Positions 21,787 through 35,200 of a stretch of 64,000 nt of DNA are shown one piece after another (position 1 is the first letter of the stretch; each line of letters starts with the position of its first letter). Location of the stretch: NCBI GenBank assembly GCA_949752735.1, contig OX457036.1:11292352-11356351 (forward strand), written 5' to 3'. The notes under the pieces are model-generated. The model was not told where the DNA came from, ran no database searches, and worked only from the letters and a program-made list of their open reading frames with translations. Both the position numbers and the translations under genes were made by a program. The DNA is from Lumbricus terrestris (Eukaryota > Annelida > Clitellata > Crassiclitellata > Lumbricidae).

Positions 21787-22330
21787 TATTTGTAGGAGCT
21801 CAACGTTGCTGCCATGAATGTTCTAGAAAATTGTCAATACTTAGTGCCTTTCAGATGAGGCTGAATGTCTGACACTGTTATGCTGACACCTGCCTGATAT
21901 GGTTCAGATAACGTGAAGATTTTTTACGGAATGACTGCAAATCGTAGTGAAAGGATGTTGACGGTAGTGCTGCGATACAGAAGAAGGGGATTGCCTGGGC
22001 GAGTTTGCAACCCAGTGAACACTGACACTACTGCCACGCCTGAAATTTGGTGATTCCTTTTTATACTTACACCAGTGCAATAGCCTGATGATGATTATCA
22101 GCAGGGTAGAGGCTGAAGTCAGCAATTGAGAGTGGTAAATGACATGGCAGAGAGAAGTGTGAAGTTGTTCAAGGAATTAAACTGACTCATCACTGATAAA
22201 GAAGAAAGCAGAAGGCTATTTTCTCCAAGTGGTTGAGGCAAATAGAAAAGCTGTCACCACTCAATCAACAAAGAAATCTGCTGTTGACACTGTGCTTGCA
22301 AAGCCTTCTACAGTGTAGACGTCGTATGTT
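21787..22330 (+). pseudogene. Decayed transposase-like gene, 3' part
   Basis: Continuation of the gene interrupted at 15501. Readable blocks include MNVLENCQYLVPF and, near 22138-22250, VVNDMAERSVKLFKE followed by TDKEESRRL and LQVVEANRKA in shifted frames. The ND.AER.V..F.E block is the typical C-terminal signature of this family. The ACTAT target duplication of the retrotransposon (15497-15501 and 21782-21786) marks the junction. Clearly non-functional. Confidence 0.6.
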
Positions 22331-23181
22331 TGGAGTCATAAAACGAGAACAATAGACATTCGTGGATTTAACGATGTTTTTGACATTTTTTGACATTTTC
22401 CATATTTAAAACCTACTGAAATTTTATATTTCAAGCTCACCAATTGTTTAGGTGTCTCACATATTGTCATGTTACAGTAATGTATCATCTATCTTGAAAT
22501 AAAGCACAATTGTAGGCCTATTGGAATAGGCCTATATGCTCAACACATTTATTTCTACAGTTAACGTCTTTTCATTGGCCCATGCAAAGTAAGACAGTTG
22601 TTGAGCACAGCCTTCCGGTTGGAATAGGAAGCTGAAATTTTGTCTCAATAATACTATTGATAAGTCTAACAAACTGGGAGGGCGCCCTGGCTTTTAGCTT
22701 GAACTTTATTTTTTGCCATGTATCTGTGAACCACACTAGGGGCCACGTCCCATGATATTTTTAAATGGGGGGCCATGGCCACTTTGGGCCCCCCCTGGAT
22801 CCGCCCCTGATGGGGGGCATGGCCGGATTGGCACCCCTGGACCCGCCCCTTTTGCGTATACGCATTGCAAGAACAATTCCGAGAGGCGCGCGTCATTATT
22901 TTATGCCGCTGGCGCCGACTATGGAACTCTTTCGGCAACTTTATCATGGGGACCTACTCTGCAATATGCTATGGCCGTCAGATCTCTCGACCAGTGAATG
23001 ATTCGTCTTGCCCTGGGCTCAATTCATACGTCAGCTATTTCAGTTTCTTCGCAGATTATTTTTTTACTTTCAAAATAATGGACTGTATTGGAATCTAACA
23101 ATGATCTTGACTAATAGCGACCATCAATAGAATATTACAATATCGCAATAATAGGCCCGCAACATTGATATTGCTCTCCTT

Positions 23182-23787
23182 GGGGTCGTCCATAAAGGAC
23201 GTCCGCAATGAGGGAGGGAGGGTCATTCAAATGCGGACAAATGCGGACATGGGGGAGGGGGTCGTGACAAGTGCGGACGTCCGCATATAAATTTGGTAAA
23301 TAGACCTATTTCAGTTCAATCAGTGCCATTTTCAAGCCTGTTCACACACTAGTCACCAACTTCAGTCAGATAAATATCTAATGTTTCTGACTTCCCAAAC
23401 TATACATTTGGGAATAATTTGCTTCTTGAAAGACTACCGGTAGTCTCTTCTTCATGTTATGCCCAAGGGTAGTACCATACACTGTCTTGTATATATATAT
23501 ATATATACAGTTATACACATATATATATATAATTATATATATGTAGGCAGATTGGAATCGTGCATGTCAACAGCTGTCTACCCTGCCAGACAAGCTCTCT
23601 GGCCTAATTTCGTCCCAAGGGATTCATTATCAGCTTCTCTAGCACAATTTAGATGCTAGCATTTAAGGAGTTTGGCATGCAGACGTCCGCAAATGGGGTG
23701 GGGGAAGGGTAAGGCTAAATGCGGATAAAGGGGAGGGAGAGGTTCAAAGTTGGTCACTTTCTGCGGACGTCCTTTATGGACGACCCC
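23182..23787. mobile_element. MITE with GGGGTCGTCCATAAAGGACG termini
   Basis: Perfect 26-bp terminal inverted repeats and a 3-bp flanking CTT on both sides (23179-23181 and 23788-23790). Subterminal TGCGGA words recur. The interior has an AT microsatellite near 23490-23545. A 3-bp duplication is compatible with PIF/Harbinger-type elements. Non-coding. Confidence 0.75.
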
Positions 23788-23790
23788 CTT

Positions 23791-25369
23791 CCAAAGATCT
23801 AATTGTACAATACGATAGAACATCAATGAAGCTGAGGAAGCAACTGGGTAAAAGGTTCGGTTGAGGGCTCTATAAATTCTCTACACAGTAAACAGTTACT
23901 GCCATAAGAAATTATGCCAGTTACTGACATAAAAAAATCCTGCCACAGTTTAGATTAATGATACAACTTAGAGAAATGTTGGGCTGTCAATTCCTTCACG
24001 TTTCCTCCTCAAACCAAGGAAAGTGGGAAGAAATACCCGCCACAGATGTTACGACTCTCAGTTGGAAAATTACTAACGACGAACCAATTTGGTACAGACT
24101 GTCTGCCATGTGACTGAAGTTTGTGTTCAAGTCACAAGATATGCTGAAAAAACATTGCATACAGCCTAAAATTATGGAGAAGTTTATGGAGGAAATAACC
24201 ATCATCCCTTTCATCGAAATTTGTCTGCATTTGTATTACTGCTCTTGTCTCAACAAGGCTAACTCTTGAGGTCTAGTGTTTTTAATCTATGTTTTATTCA
24301 AGGAACTGAATCTAGTGTTCTACACTGATCAGAGTATGTTGTTTTAACAGTAATAGTTGGGTAGTCCGTCAACTTCTGGGTAGCAGCCGAATGTTGGAAG
24401 GCTAACTACTGCATGATCCAGTGGAAATACCAAAGGACAACAGTGAACTGCATGGGGTATTACGAACTGGAACGCTACAGGCTTTTTTAACGTGCAGTTG
24501 TACACAAAATGTGCAGTTCTAAATGGATTTGTGCAGTTGTAGAAGCACTTCTGTACAGTTATAACTAACAAAAAATGGCTATTGTTCTCCGATTGGAAGT
24601 AATTTACCATGGAGGATGGGAAGGAAAAGACGGGTTGCGCAGTTCTAAAAATTCCTTAAAAACAGCCCTGGCTCAAGGGTAGTCTCAAATGATGAATTCA
24701 GTTAATTTCAATATATGGCCTAAAGCATCATGTATGTGACAAGTCACTGCCTCACTCATTCTTTTGCAGCAAGATGAAGTTCTAAACATTGCAAACCCTC
24801 TTCTTTAAACCACAGGCATTCCAAAACTATGGAAACTCACAGGCACTTATGCTGGTTCCATCGCCAAATGTCAAGGACAAAATGGCACAGACAAACGTCA
24901 CGACGACAAATTGTCAAGGATAAAATGTCTGAAGTATAAGAGTAAATTTATATTAATAATTGACAATCTCAAAATCGTCTGAAAAGTGATTAAACAAAAC
25001 ACGTTCGAAGGTAAAAACCAGGAAGAAAGCTAAATCTCACTACTTTCATACTACTACAATGTGGAATAGCAAGGTTTAAAGTGTTTAGTGTTTGTCCATA
25101 CAACATTTATACAACTCAGATTGCAAGATCTCCCACCTACGCAATAGAATCACTTTTCAGTCGATTCTGAACTTGAGATTATCAATTGTTAAATTAAATA
25201 CTTATTTACTCATTTACACTTACAACATTTTGTCCATGACATTATTTTTTTGTCAGGCCACCCTTAGGCTAGCATGCTTACAAAAGCATAGCTTAGAACT
25301 GTTCGTCGATTTTACTGTGAACATTTACATTTTAGGCTAACATCATCAAATCGATTGTTTACTTGAAAC
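23791..25369. other. Intergenic, no gene recognised
   Basis: Downstream of the HUWE1 3' end. A cluster of GTGCAGTTGTA / GTACAGTT words at 24480-24570 is the only local repetition. No splice-bounded exon or transposon terminus is clear. Confidence 0.4.
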
Positions 25370-26187
25370 TTTATTGTGTATTGTCAACATTTCAAAACTT
25401 TACACCAAAGCCCATAAGTCATAAATCAGTTGTTGTTTTTATGTTCCAAACAAATTTTACCTCGATTTTTTTTATAAGTTTACAGACGAACAATTATTTC
25501 GCTTTCGCCTGAAAAGACGCAAACATGCTCCACACCGTCAAACTAGTTTTGCCACGACAGAAATCATCAGCAAACTTTGACTGCGTTGAGAACGCACAGT
25601 CAACAACGAAATCATAAAAACTAACCAGTAATAGCGGAACAAATAAATTTTGCAAACAGCTTAGCAATCAATGAAATCAGGTCCAACTGAACCGCTCAGC
25701 TCCAACGATGATACGGAATTGTCGTCGATGATCCCAGAATGACCGAACGTTGAACGACGACGGCAGTTGACATCGTACAAGTCCCGTGTACAATCCGAAC
25801 GAGGCCAGCGTGGCGCTCAGTATCTGTCTTGCGCTGGGTCCAGGTGGGCCGACCGAAACACGAGAATGCAAGGCCATATTGATGAAATATACAACCGAAC
25901 AAAGAAACAACTCCGATGCAGAACAGCTAACGTTCGATTCGTGAAACCAGGAGTAACAAAGTGCGCTAAGCGAAACAAACGAACTATTGTGAAAATTTTT
26001 TCCAAAACGTTTCGTTCTCTATAAAAAGAACGTAATATTATATATGTATGTATATATATGCAATATGAAACTGACAATGCTCCGGCACAGTCTTGCGCAA
26101 CACACGTTTAACCCTTTCCGCTTCGACTCGTCGGTCGCAGTGACGGCACGGACAAGAGGGTTAAACAGTTCAAAGTCTGAGGAAGTC
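25370..26187 (-). other. HUWE1: Probable HUWE1 3' untranslated region
   Basis: Sequence after the HUWE1 stop. The first minus-strand AATAAA is at 25370-25375, a candidate poly(A) signal. The part at 25680-25960 is richer in GC than its surroundings. An imperfect hairpin (GTTTAACCCT arms, 26106-26166) sits about 22 nt after the stop. The real transcript end cannot be read from DNA alone. Confidence 0.35.
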
Positions 26188-26290
26188 CTAAGCCAACCCA
26201 AACCCTTCTGAGCATTCGTGTATCGCGAGCAGCAGCATCTGACGCAGTTTGTCGTAGGTTTCATAAGCGGGCAGATCGAGCTGGTTGAAA
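26188..26290 (-). CDS. HUWE1: HUWE1 exon w35, last coding exon
   Basis: 103 nt after TTTGTAG|. The first T completes the catalytic Cys (HTC), followed by [20 protein letters not shown] and [13 protein letters not shown], then TAG. Ends with the invariant HUWE1 C-terminus. Confidence 0.95.
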
Positions 26291-29200
26291 CTACAAACAA
26301 ACAAACAGTAAGGGAGCACATCATCATCAATGCCTCTAAGTCACAAGAACCATCACAATTTGCGCATCTTGGCCGATGAAGAAACTAAAACAAGGCCTAT
26401 CTTGTGCAAGATATATGTGTGACCGACCACGGCAAAAGTAGACTTCTGTCGGAAGAAATAAAAATTTATCTTATTCTTCCACAAGATTCTCCAGTGCTGT
26501 GAGACCTTTCAAATGACATATTATTTATTTATTTCTGATGTTCCTAACTGGAGTTGTGCGCTTTTAAAGTTTAGCCGTGACAGAAACAACATTCGGAGAA
26601 AATGCGTTCACAAATCATTCTTCTTGGTACCTATATTTTCATGATTGAATTTGATTAAAACGAAATTTGCGTATACGAGTCAAAATTTGAAGTTTTTGGG
26701 TATTTCTCGTAAACTAGCGTTGCTGACAAGCGCCTAGTTTTGGGATAGCCGGTCACATATATATGAACAACCATCAATTCATGTTTTAAAGTCATGGCTG
26801 AAAACATCCATTTTTGCTGTCATTTAGCAAGCAAGGCATTCACTTTTTCGGATCTGTCATACTACACTGAGTCTCAACGACATCGCTGTCATTATTATTT
26901 ACATTTATTATCATTACCTATGCGGCCTTATCAGTACATCTCCTTCAGGCCTTAATTAACTCCTCCCTTCTGCTAAATAAATGCCATTCTACGAATACAT
27001 GTTAGAAAGCACATAACCTCCACCACACCACACATCCGAGTTAACAGAACAGAAGATGCTACATAGATTTATTGGAGAATTAAGATAAAAACGAGCCACG
27101 CAATGCATACCACGTATGAGCCGATGGTAGTCTGTCCGTAGACCGGTCATCCCGATGGATTTGGAATTTCTGCGTTCCATTCATTCCCTCCAGGAAAGCG
27201 AATCCTTGGAGCGGCACTTTTGAAGTTCCAGTCACAAACTGCAGAAACCTCGCTCTGTCCGCCTGGTCGAATGAACGAAGGGCTCTCCAGAACCACTGGA
27301 TCTGCACCACAGTCAACAACGCAAACCAGCAGTTAACACAAGACAAATTAATGCAGACATATTTACCACCTTTCATGTTTGACGTATTAACTGTGAATTT
27401 CCAACATCAGTAACTGCAGAACAACCAGTCTCCAGTTATAGAAGGGAATGCTCCTGCTACAGATAAACAATGGAGATGCCAACATATAGTGCCATAACTA
27501 AGTGCAAAAACAGAATCACTAAACTTCAAGCTGCTGAAGAATTTGAAAATGCTTGCTCCAAACAACCATAAGAATTGGGCCTGTGGAATTCTTTTAACTT
27601 ACAATTTATTGCATGAAGCAAGTGTTAGCAAAGGCAAGACCAAATAGACCACTGCACGAAGTTTCAACAAATACTTCAAGAGATTGACCTGCCTGGCAAG
27701 TGATGTCTACTAAAACCTCTATGGTGCGAAATGCACCATGGATGTTTATGGCGTTAATGAACACTACTAATGAACACTACTAATGAACACTACTAATGAA
27801 CACTACTAATGAACACTACTAATGAACACTACTAATGAACACTACCAATGAACATTACTAAACTTCAAGTTGCTCAAGAATCTGAAAATGCTCGCTCCAA
27901 ATACCCATACAGAATTGGACTTGTGGACTTCTTTTCATTTACAATATTGAGCAAGTGTGAGCAAAGGTAAGACCAATTAGACCATTTACATCAAGATTTT
28001 CAACAAATACCTTTAGAGATTGACCAGCCTGGCATAGGTGGTATCTACCAAAACATTTGTCTCAGCAATAATAGTGAAACTGAGAACAGTGTGAGGAGAT
28101 GCCGCATAGTCAAGAGAAGTCCAAGAATCAGCCTGATCCAGACAATATTTCTGCTTCAGAGTAATACCCACGGGCCTGGTTACAGTCGTATCATAATCTA
28201 TCTCCACATACCTGTAGGGAATTGGCCTGGTACTTGTGGTATTCGGTGTTCGCCTTGAGATCATCTATATCAATGTTCGGCAGTCCAGAGATGAGCAGCT
28301 CAAGCTCCTGCTCGTTGAAGATGGAGATGAATCGCTTCGGGATGATGCTGTAGAATCCCTCGAGGAACGACGTCAGCTGCTTCTGGATGGCGCCGGTCAT
28401 CTTCATCTGACAGACGAGCTTCATGTACTCCTTCTTATTCTCCTCCGTAACACGGATGTTACGTCCGTCCGGTTTCAGATCTCGTACCTCTGTCACGCCA
28501 AACTCCTGGATCTAGAAAATAAGCACGCAGAGATATAAGTCAACAACATTGAAGCCTTCTAAATTATTATTGACGATCAGTAGCGGCACCAGGGGGAGCT
28601 AAGACCACTAAAAAAGCCATCTGGGGTTAAGCCCCCATAAAAAAGTCATCTGGTTGTTTACATGTAAAACTGAAATATTTCCACGATAATTTCCAAGTCC
28701 TTAAACTAGTAATGGTTGATTCAGAAAGTCTACGACATGGACCCAGTCTATCGCAGGCCTTCGTCTTAACTTCGCAGTACTTACCATTTTCACTACTTGG
28801 TGGCAGAATAAATTCTGAATAACTGCAGCAGGAGGCGTCTACAGTTCTCCGTGCTACGAGAAAAGGAAGTAGGTAAAAACCAGAGACAAAGGTCAATAAC
28901 CAAGGTATTTATTCCGTTTATAACACAATAGCCATTGTCTGAATTGCGTTTCCAGAAAATGCCAATCAAAAACCCATTTAGTCATGGCAGTCATGTTTAC
29001 TTAAAAAAGCACAATATTTTTGTTTAGTTGCGGGCAACACTAAAGTGAAGCCACACTAAAAGATTGCTTACTTCGGTGCTGAAGGCCAACTCATATCCAA
29101 TGTCTTCAACATCGTGATCGAGTAAGAAAACGAGACCTTGATAGAACGCATAATCCTCACTCTCCATATCAGTGTATCTACAAAAGAAATAAATAAAAAA

Positions 29201-32200
29201 ATACCTTGATTACACTGATTTCTACCATTTCCACTATTAACACAACACTTGATTACACCGATTTCTACCATTTCCACTATTAACACAACACTTGCACGCC
29301 TTACGTGTCTTATTTACTACATGCCAAACGAACTGTGATTTAACCAAAACAATCACTTGATGCATACACAATAATGACTTACCATAAATATATTTATTAA
29401 AGAGAGAAATTATCATTTGAAGACTTTAAAACATTTGGGAAATAAAACCATTCCTTTTGGAATAGTTAAAACTTGTGTAGATCTTACAGAGGTAAAGTAC
29501 CATTGTAGGGGATGACATTAGGGTGGTCCACAAATATAAAATTTGGAATTCCAATTCTCCACAAGGCTGCCCTTGTTCCATATGCTATTAGTGATTTATT
29601 TGCCAAGTTTTAAGAAAATTGGACAATGTTTACTTGTACCAATTTTCTGCAAGATTTTAATTAAGCATCGAAAATTTGTAAAAAATTGCTTTTTGACCGT
29701 ACTTCAAGAATGTGTGCAATTATCAGCTTTAAACAGACATTTTTGCAAAAAATGTGTCTATTAAATCAGTCTAAAGCTATTAAGCTAATGTAGAATCAAT
29801 GACAGTCTTATAAAAATTGAAATATGAAATATAACATGAAAACTTGTACCTAGATGTTCTTAGTCATTTTCAAATTTCGGATATAAGCTCGACAGGCAGT
29901 CGTTTGGCTATTTCTTTACTCTGAGTAGGAAGAAAGTCAAACAGTTTTAAAGGGATCTCCTTGTGATATGCACCTCTATTAGATTGTGATGCATGGTCGA
30001 AGGATTTCCTGTCCAGGCATTTCATGGTAGCCCCTAACTAGGTCTATGTCGCAACACATACTTTCTAGATTTAGCCAACATGTGATAAAGCTACATTCTC
30101 CCCCATTTTTAGATTTTGATGGAAATATAAATAATAATTATTTTTAAATTTTAACGACATTAGAATAATAATTTGTAAGCGATTTTATTTTCCCCAATTT
30201 TTGATAATTATTTAGTGGCTAATGGCTATTGTATTAATAAATCAACGACTTTCCTAAAATTTGCCATTTTCCCGCCATCAATAGCCAGACGTAGCATAAA
30301 ATAAGCTAGCAAAGAGGTATGATTTAAACAAAACAGACTTCGATCTTGATTATTATGCAGCCTGTTTATCTTTTTCAAATTTTACTCAATTCTGAACACG
30401 GTTAGTAAGGAATTTTGCATTCCAAATATCATGCAATCGTTAGATGTATTTGTTCACAGAATCTAAATTTGAATGGCTGAATCATGTTTTGACTCAGCCT
30501 ATATACAGGAAAATGATAGTTCAATAAAGTTTGTCATTTTAAAGCAGAGACTTTACTTCTTTAAACTGTGTATGACAGTAAAATTTGTAAAAAATTTGAA
30601 TTAAACCTGGTTTAGTCAGATGGTAATTATTACCATGCAGGAACTTTTTTATGTCTTTCCGGTAGAAATTTCCGACCAATATAGTAAATGCCATACTTTA
30701 ATATGTGATGACCTTTTGTCATTTGGTAAAAAATTCCAACAAACATTATAAATTTGATAACTTTAAAGGCGATGAACTTTTTTAGTACATTAATGCTCAG
30801 CTACCTGGAAATGTTATGTAGCAACATATATAATATATGTCTGTGCCAACAAGACCTGTCAAATTTATCGGGATGGAAATATTATGTATATTGTTTTTCG
30901 TGGCGTAAATTTTACGTATGTCCATGTAAGCAACAGCTCCAGATTTTTTCCAAGCGGAAATGTCATTCGGACATTCGGAGATGCCTTGATTAAACACTGA
31001 TTACCCAAGTAGCAACCATCATTACTTTTGTGACCTCACCAACTGTTAGTCTAGGCTATTTTCTTAATGAAATATGAAATTCTTAAGAATTTCTATTTGT
31101 GGCTGTCTAGACCCAAGAAGGTTCTTGACAGACATCCCTGAGAGCCAACTGTTGGGAGCTTCTGGATGATACCTTGATAGCTGCGGTTTTCGTCACATAA
31201 TATGAGCCATTATTACACAAAGTCAAAAGACCAATATTAGTCGTATATGGTTTTCAAGAAGTGCTTCATTACTGTCAAAAGCACTTGAATTATCCAACTT
31301 AACAGTATAAAGAGCAATTATAAGTGAACAATCCAATCGTATTAGAAGCAAATTGCAAGTGAAAGACTTTAGTTTATAAGTAGGCAGGCAAAAATTTTAA
31401 AATTAACCTACCGGTACCTCTAATTCTTCAATCATTTTCTAACACAAAGAACTTGAAACAAGTCTCTATTTGTGCATTATCCTAGAATTCTTTATTTATT
31501 TAAATACAGAACGACATCTTGATTATGATTTAGAAAGATGGTAACTTGGTGTAGATGAATGCTGCTGTCAATTCATAATGTAGCCGTTAAAATTTCAGAT
31601 GCACGTTTTACGTGCGTCCTATATAAAAGCTCTCAAAAATTGGTACCTCTAAACATGCTCAGATCTCTTCAATTTTTTCAACACAGAGTCTTCTAGTCAA
31701 GTGGAACAAGGGCAGCCTTGTGGAGCAGCATATTTTGGAAAAAATATTTTCCCCATGTAATTTTGGACCACACTAGGATGACATTCTATTATTATCAATA
31801 CCATTTTATTAAAATTCTGCTTTTTACTAATTCATATTATATTTCAATAGAGACGTACCAAAACCCCAGTTTCTAAATATTCCGTTAAATATGAATAGGC
31901 CTATTCATCATTCTGGTGACTGAATGCAAATACTGAAAACTTAAAAATTTACTGTAAAACTTCAAACTAGAGATATTATTATCAAAATACTGAATATTTC
32001 TAATCATTCATCATTGTTCAGTTACGATGTTGAACTTCAAATGAACGTCATCGCATGAAAACTAAACCCCATGACCAAGAAATATTTTTTCAGCACCGAC
32101 GTTGGGCAATTGTAGAAAAATTCCTGTCAAAGTCTTCAAGTTTTAAAAATTCTAATTGCTTTTACAAATACAAATATTCAAATTTTTCATAACTTGGCCA

Positions 32201-35200
32201 AGTATGAATTCGAATCAAATATCAGGCACATCCCCGTAATTAGAGCGAGACACAATGCCACAGAAAGAGGAAATCGACATCACAGCCGAACCCAGTTAAG
32301 ACTGTAAAAGCATCTGCTTCCTTAAAATGTGCTACATAAAAGTAGATGCGTGCATACACACAAAAATACTTGTGACCACAACACCTGTAAACAAACAGGA
32401 AGGTAGCAAGCCGTAAACAGCACAATCATCGGTCAATGGTGCAAAAACCAATCTACACCACAGCATACAAGATGCAAACACCGAACAAACAAGGAATACA
32501 GCAATCACGCCATGTCAGTAGATATGCCTGCAAGAAGTTTTACAGATAAAGAGCTCGACATGTAATAAAATAACTGATTGTAGTAACAACTGAAACCAAA
32601 AATGGACTAACTTGACTGGAACACCAAGAATGTGCTTGTAAAACGATCTGGTGAAGTAACATTCCAGAAGCTTGTTGTCGTAGATCGCCTTCGCGATTAT
32701 TCGACCGACGAACTTGAAATAACTCAGGTGGTTCGAGTTGCAGTGCGACGACGAGTTGATGGTGTACGTCACACGATCGCCGGGCGAAGTGCAGAACAGT
32801 GCATAGTTAGGATTGAATATCTCCCGCGAAATAATCACGTAGAATTCACGCAACAGCCCGCCAGCGTCTTGTCCCTCTTCGCCTGTTACGCAGTAAATGA
32901 AACGTTTTAACGACAAATGTGGCATCCTGACCGAGTGCCTGCCTGCCTTCCACACATTGAATGCATCTCATGTAATCCAACAACTCCCACAAAGCCACAT
33001 TGTCATGCAGCACAAAGTGTTTAAGTCAATGGTTGCTTCACATAATGCAGTACTCAACAATAATGGTATGCTCAACAAGCCCAGTCAAAATCCTACAAGT
33101 CTAAGAAGCTGTTTACACGTTCAGCAGGTTGTGACATACAAGTCTTAAGTCTTAATTGTGTGCACTCATGAAATCCATGCATTCATTACACAAAAGACCA
33201 TCTATAGAACACGAAGACTGGTCAGTGAATCTGAATGCCTTGGACCAGCCACACAAAACAACGGAGGGCCTAACAATGTTCTCTTGCAAGGCACAAGTGT
33301 CTAAATGCACACCAAATAGTAGAACATCTGTTGGTGGATTGACAAGACCAACGAAAACTAAATTATGACACTGTGAAGAAGAGACGCTAGAAATTTCAGA
33401 AATGTGAGGGAAAGGAAGATTGGGAAGGAAGAGAGAGAATGAGAGATAGAGTGACATCTACAGAAAGGCAGACACGAGAGCGTTAAATACCAAACATAAC
33501 CAAGAAATCACAAATTCAAGTTCGCCTACCCTCAAATACTATGTAGAATCTGTGCTTCCACTCCTCTGGGGTCTTCCTGTGTAGGTCTCGGAAGGCATCC
33601 TCAAAGACGTTATCCCTGTGGATGTGAATGGCCAGGTCTTCGCGCCTCATCCCTTCATCCAACCGGTCCAACTCCTGCCGGAAGTAGCGCCTCTTGACGT
33701 CAAAGTCGAGGACCTTTGTGTAGTCGACGAGGACGGAGAACGGTCCGTCAGCAAGATGTGTCGTCGACTGTCGTAGAATCTGATTCAAAACTGTGCGATG
33801 GGTTTCTGCAAAAACATCAGCAGATAAAATAAACAAAATTGACGAAACCATCAAAAGAAACCGCAAACTCTGTAGCGTCCCGACTCCTCCAAGTATAGGA
33901 CTTCAGGACTCATACAAAAGCAACCAATTCAACTAATTTAGTTAGAGCAATGGCTATTTGTAAGAAGCCCTGAAATGCAAACAACAATCAAGGGTCAAGA
34001 CCTGCAGGGTAATTCGTGGAGATAAGAAAAGGTTCGGATTGGATAAGCTGTGACCAGAGAAACGTAAACAGGTAGAGGTAGCATGCATACACACATACAA
34101 TCACCTATGCATACATGCACACACTGAGAAGCCTGGTTCTAGGGTTTGCTACTAAGTAAGCTGGTATATTTTATATGAAACCAACTGCCTAAATAACCCA
34201 CATGCTGAAGTGCATGCATTAGATATGATATAACAATCTAATTTTGAACAATTTTTGTGCCATGTCGTTTGCCCTGGGGCACTGTATGAAAATGCCAAAT
34301 AAATGAATCTCCCAAACCGAATTCATACACTTGTTTACTGACAAGGGAACTACACAGTTGAAGAGATTCATGCATTATATAAATCCTCAGAATGACTGAA
34401 TAAAAAGCCAAGGTCAAACTACCTGCAAAGCTGATAAACTTCTGAGTGTCTTTGCTGACTGCGGCCGGTGTTGCCACAGCGCCAGAGTCCATACGCTTCA
34501 AATCCAGAGGGTTGTCCAATTGCGGAGTGGCCGGAGACATTGGAGGAGCCAGTTCAGCTGCGACATGTGACAGCTGGTCTTCTCTCCTGTGACCGCCTTG
34601 CACCTTCTTTCCCTCCTCCTTTTCGCCTGTTGCACGCACAGCAGTCAAGTTAAAAACAATACCCAGTTTACCGTAGATTACAAGCCAAGATCACAAGATT
34701 TATAATCATCACAGCGGTGTCCTTTCTCGGTTACTGGCAATACGAACTAGAATGAACTCCCTTGTTGCGCTCTGCCTGGCGCCTTGAGGTTGCACCATCA
34801 TGTTCCTTACGAACTTAAAAACTGGTTTATTTAGATGACGTTGGACTGGGAGCACTTCTAAGTAGTTTATCTTGAATGGGCGCAATATAATGTCTTTAAT
34901 AATAATAACGCAATAATACATGGCAGTAAATAAGATGGTATTATTAATATTTATTATCAGTCACAATGCATACATTACAATAAGGCAGTTCATACATAAC
35001 AGTGATCAACCACCCTCCTAATGAAAAAACACGTTGCTTGAGGCTCACCGGCATGTACAAGAAAGAAAGCCTCAACCGCTGGCTGAAGAACAAGAACGGC
35101 GTGATTGTCGGGCAGCTGGGCCAGCTCAATCAGACACTCGCCAAGAGTATCCCACAGTTCGTCCAAGCAGACCTGATCGCTGAGGCACGGCAGAACAAAT

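Larger units (their letters stand above)
14078..22738. mobile_element. Nest level 3: DNA transposon with TAGGGTGGTTCA ends
   Basis: Exact 8-bp target duplication GGGGCCAC (14070-14077 and 22739-22746). The ends are TAGGGTGGTTCA and TGAACCACACTA, within long imperfect inverted repeats of about 150 bp that share GTTTGTTAGAC, ATAGTATTATTGAGAC and TTTCAGCTTCC. Without the retrotransposon it is about 2.4 kb and carries a decayed gene. The superfamily is unassigned: an 8-bp duplication allows P-like or hAT-like, and the ends are not a hAT CAG type. A different element with the same terminal dodecamer lies at 29519-31775. Confidence 0.8.
13759..22809. mobile_element. Nest level 2: hAT-like MITE, copy D, inserted in copy C
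   Basis: The left end CAGTGGCGGATCCAG starts at 13759 and the right end CTGGATCCGCCCCTG stops at 22809. The G-rich target ATGGGGG is present on both sides (13752-13758 and 22810-22816). The family's middle segment is cut in the GGGGGGGCCAC word by the level-3 transposon and resumes at 22739 with GGGGCCACGTCCCATG. Confidence 0.75.
13461..22851. mobile_element. Nest level 1: hAT-like MITE, copy C, split by later insertions
   Basis: The left part is 13461-13758 (CAAGGGCGGATACAG...). The right part is about 22810-22851 (GGCATGGCCGGATTGG ... CTGGACCCGCCCCTT). Flanks TTGCGTAG (13453-13460) and TTGCGTAT (22852-22859) are a 7/8 target duplication 9.4 kb apart. The sequence directly left of the next insertion (CACTTTTTAAATGGGGG) continues logically at 22810, as in copy B. 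The element was about 340 bp before being split. Confidence 0.75.

Noticed and set aside
25677..26077. Open frames in the putative HUWE1 3' UTR
   Set aside because: They lie downstream of the conserved HUWE1 stop, lack splice signals and match no family I know; GC content alone does not make them genes.
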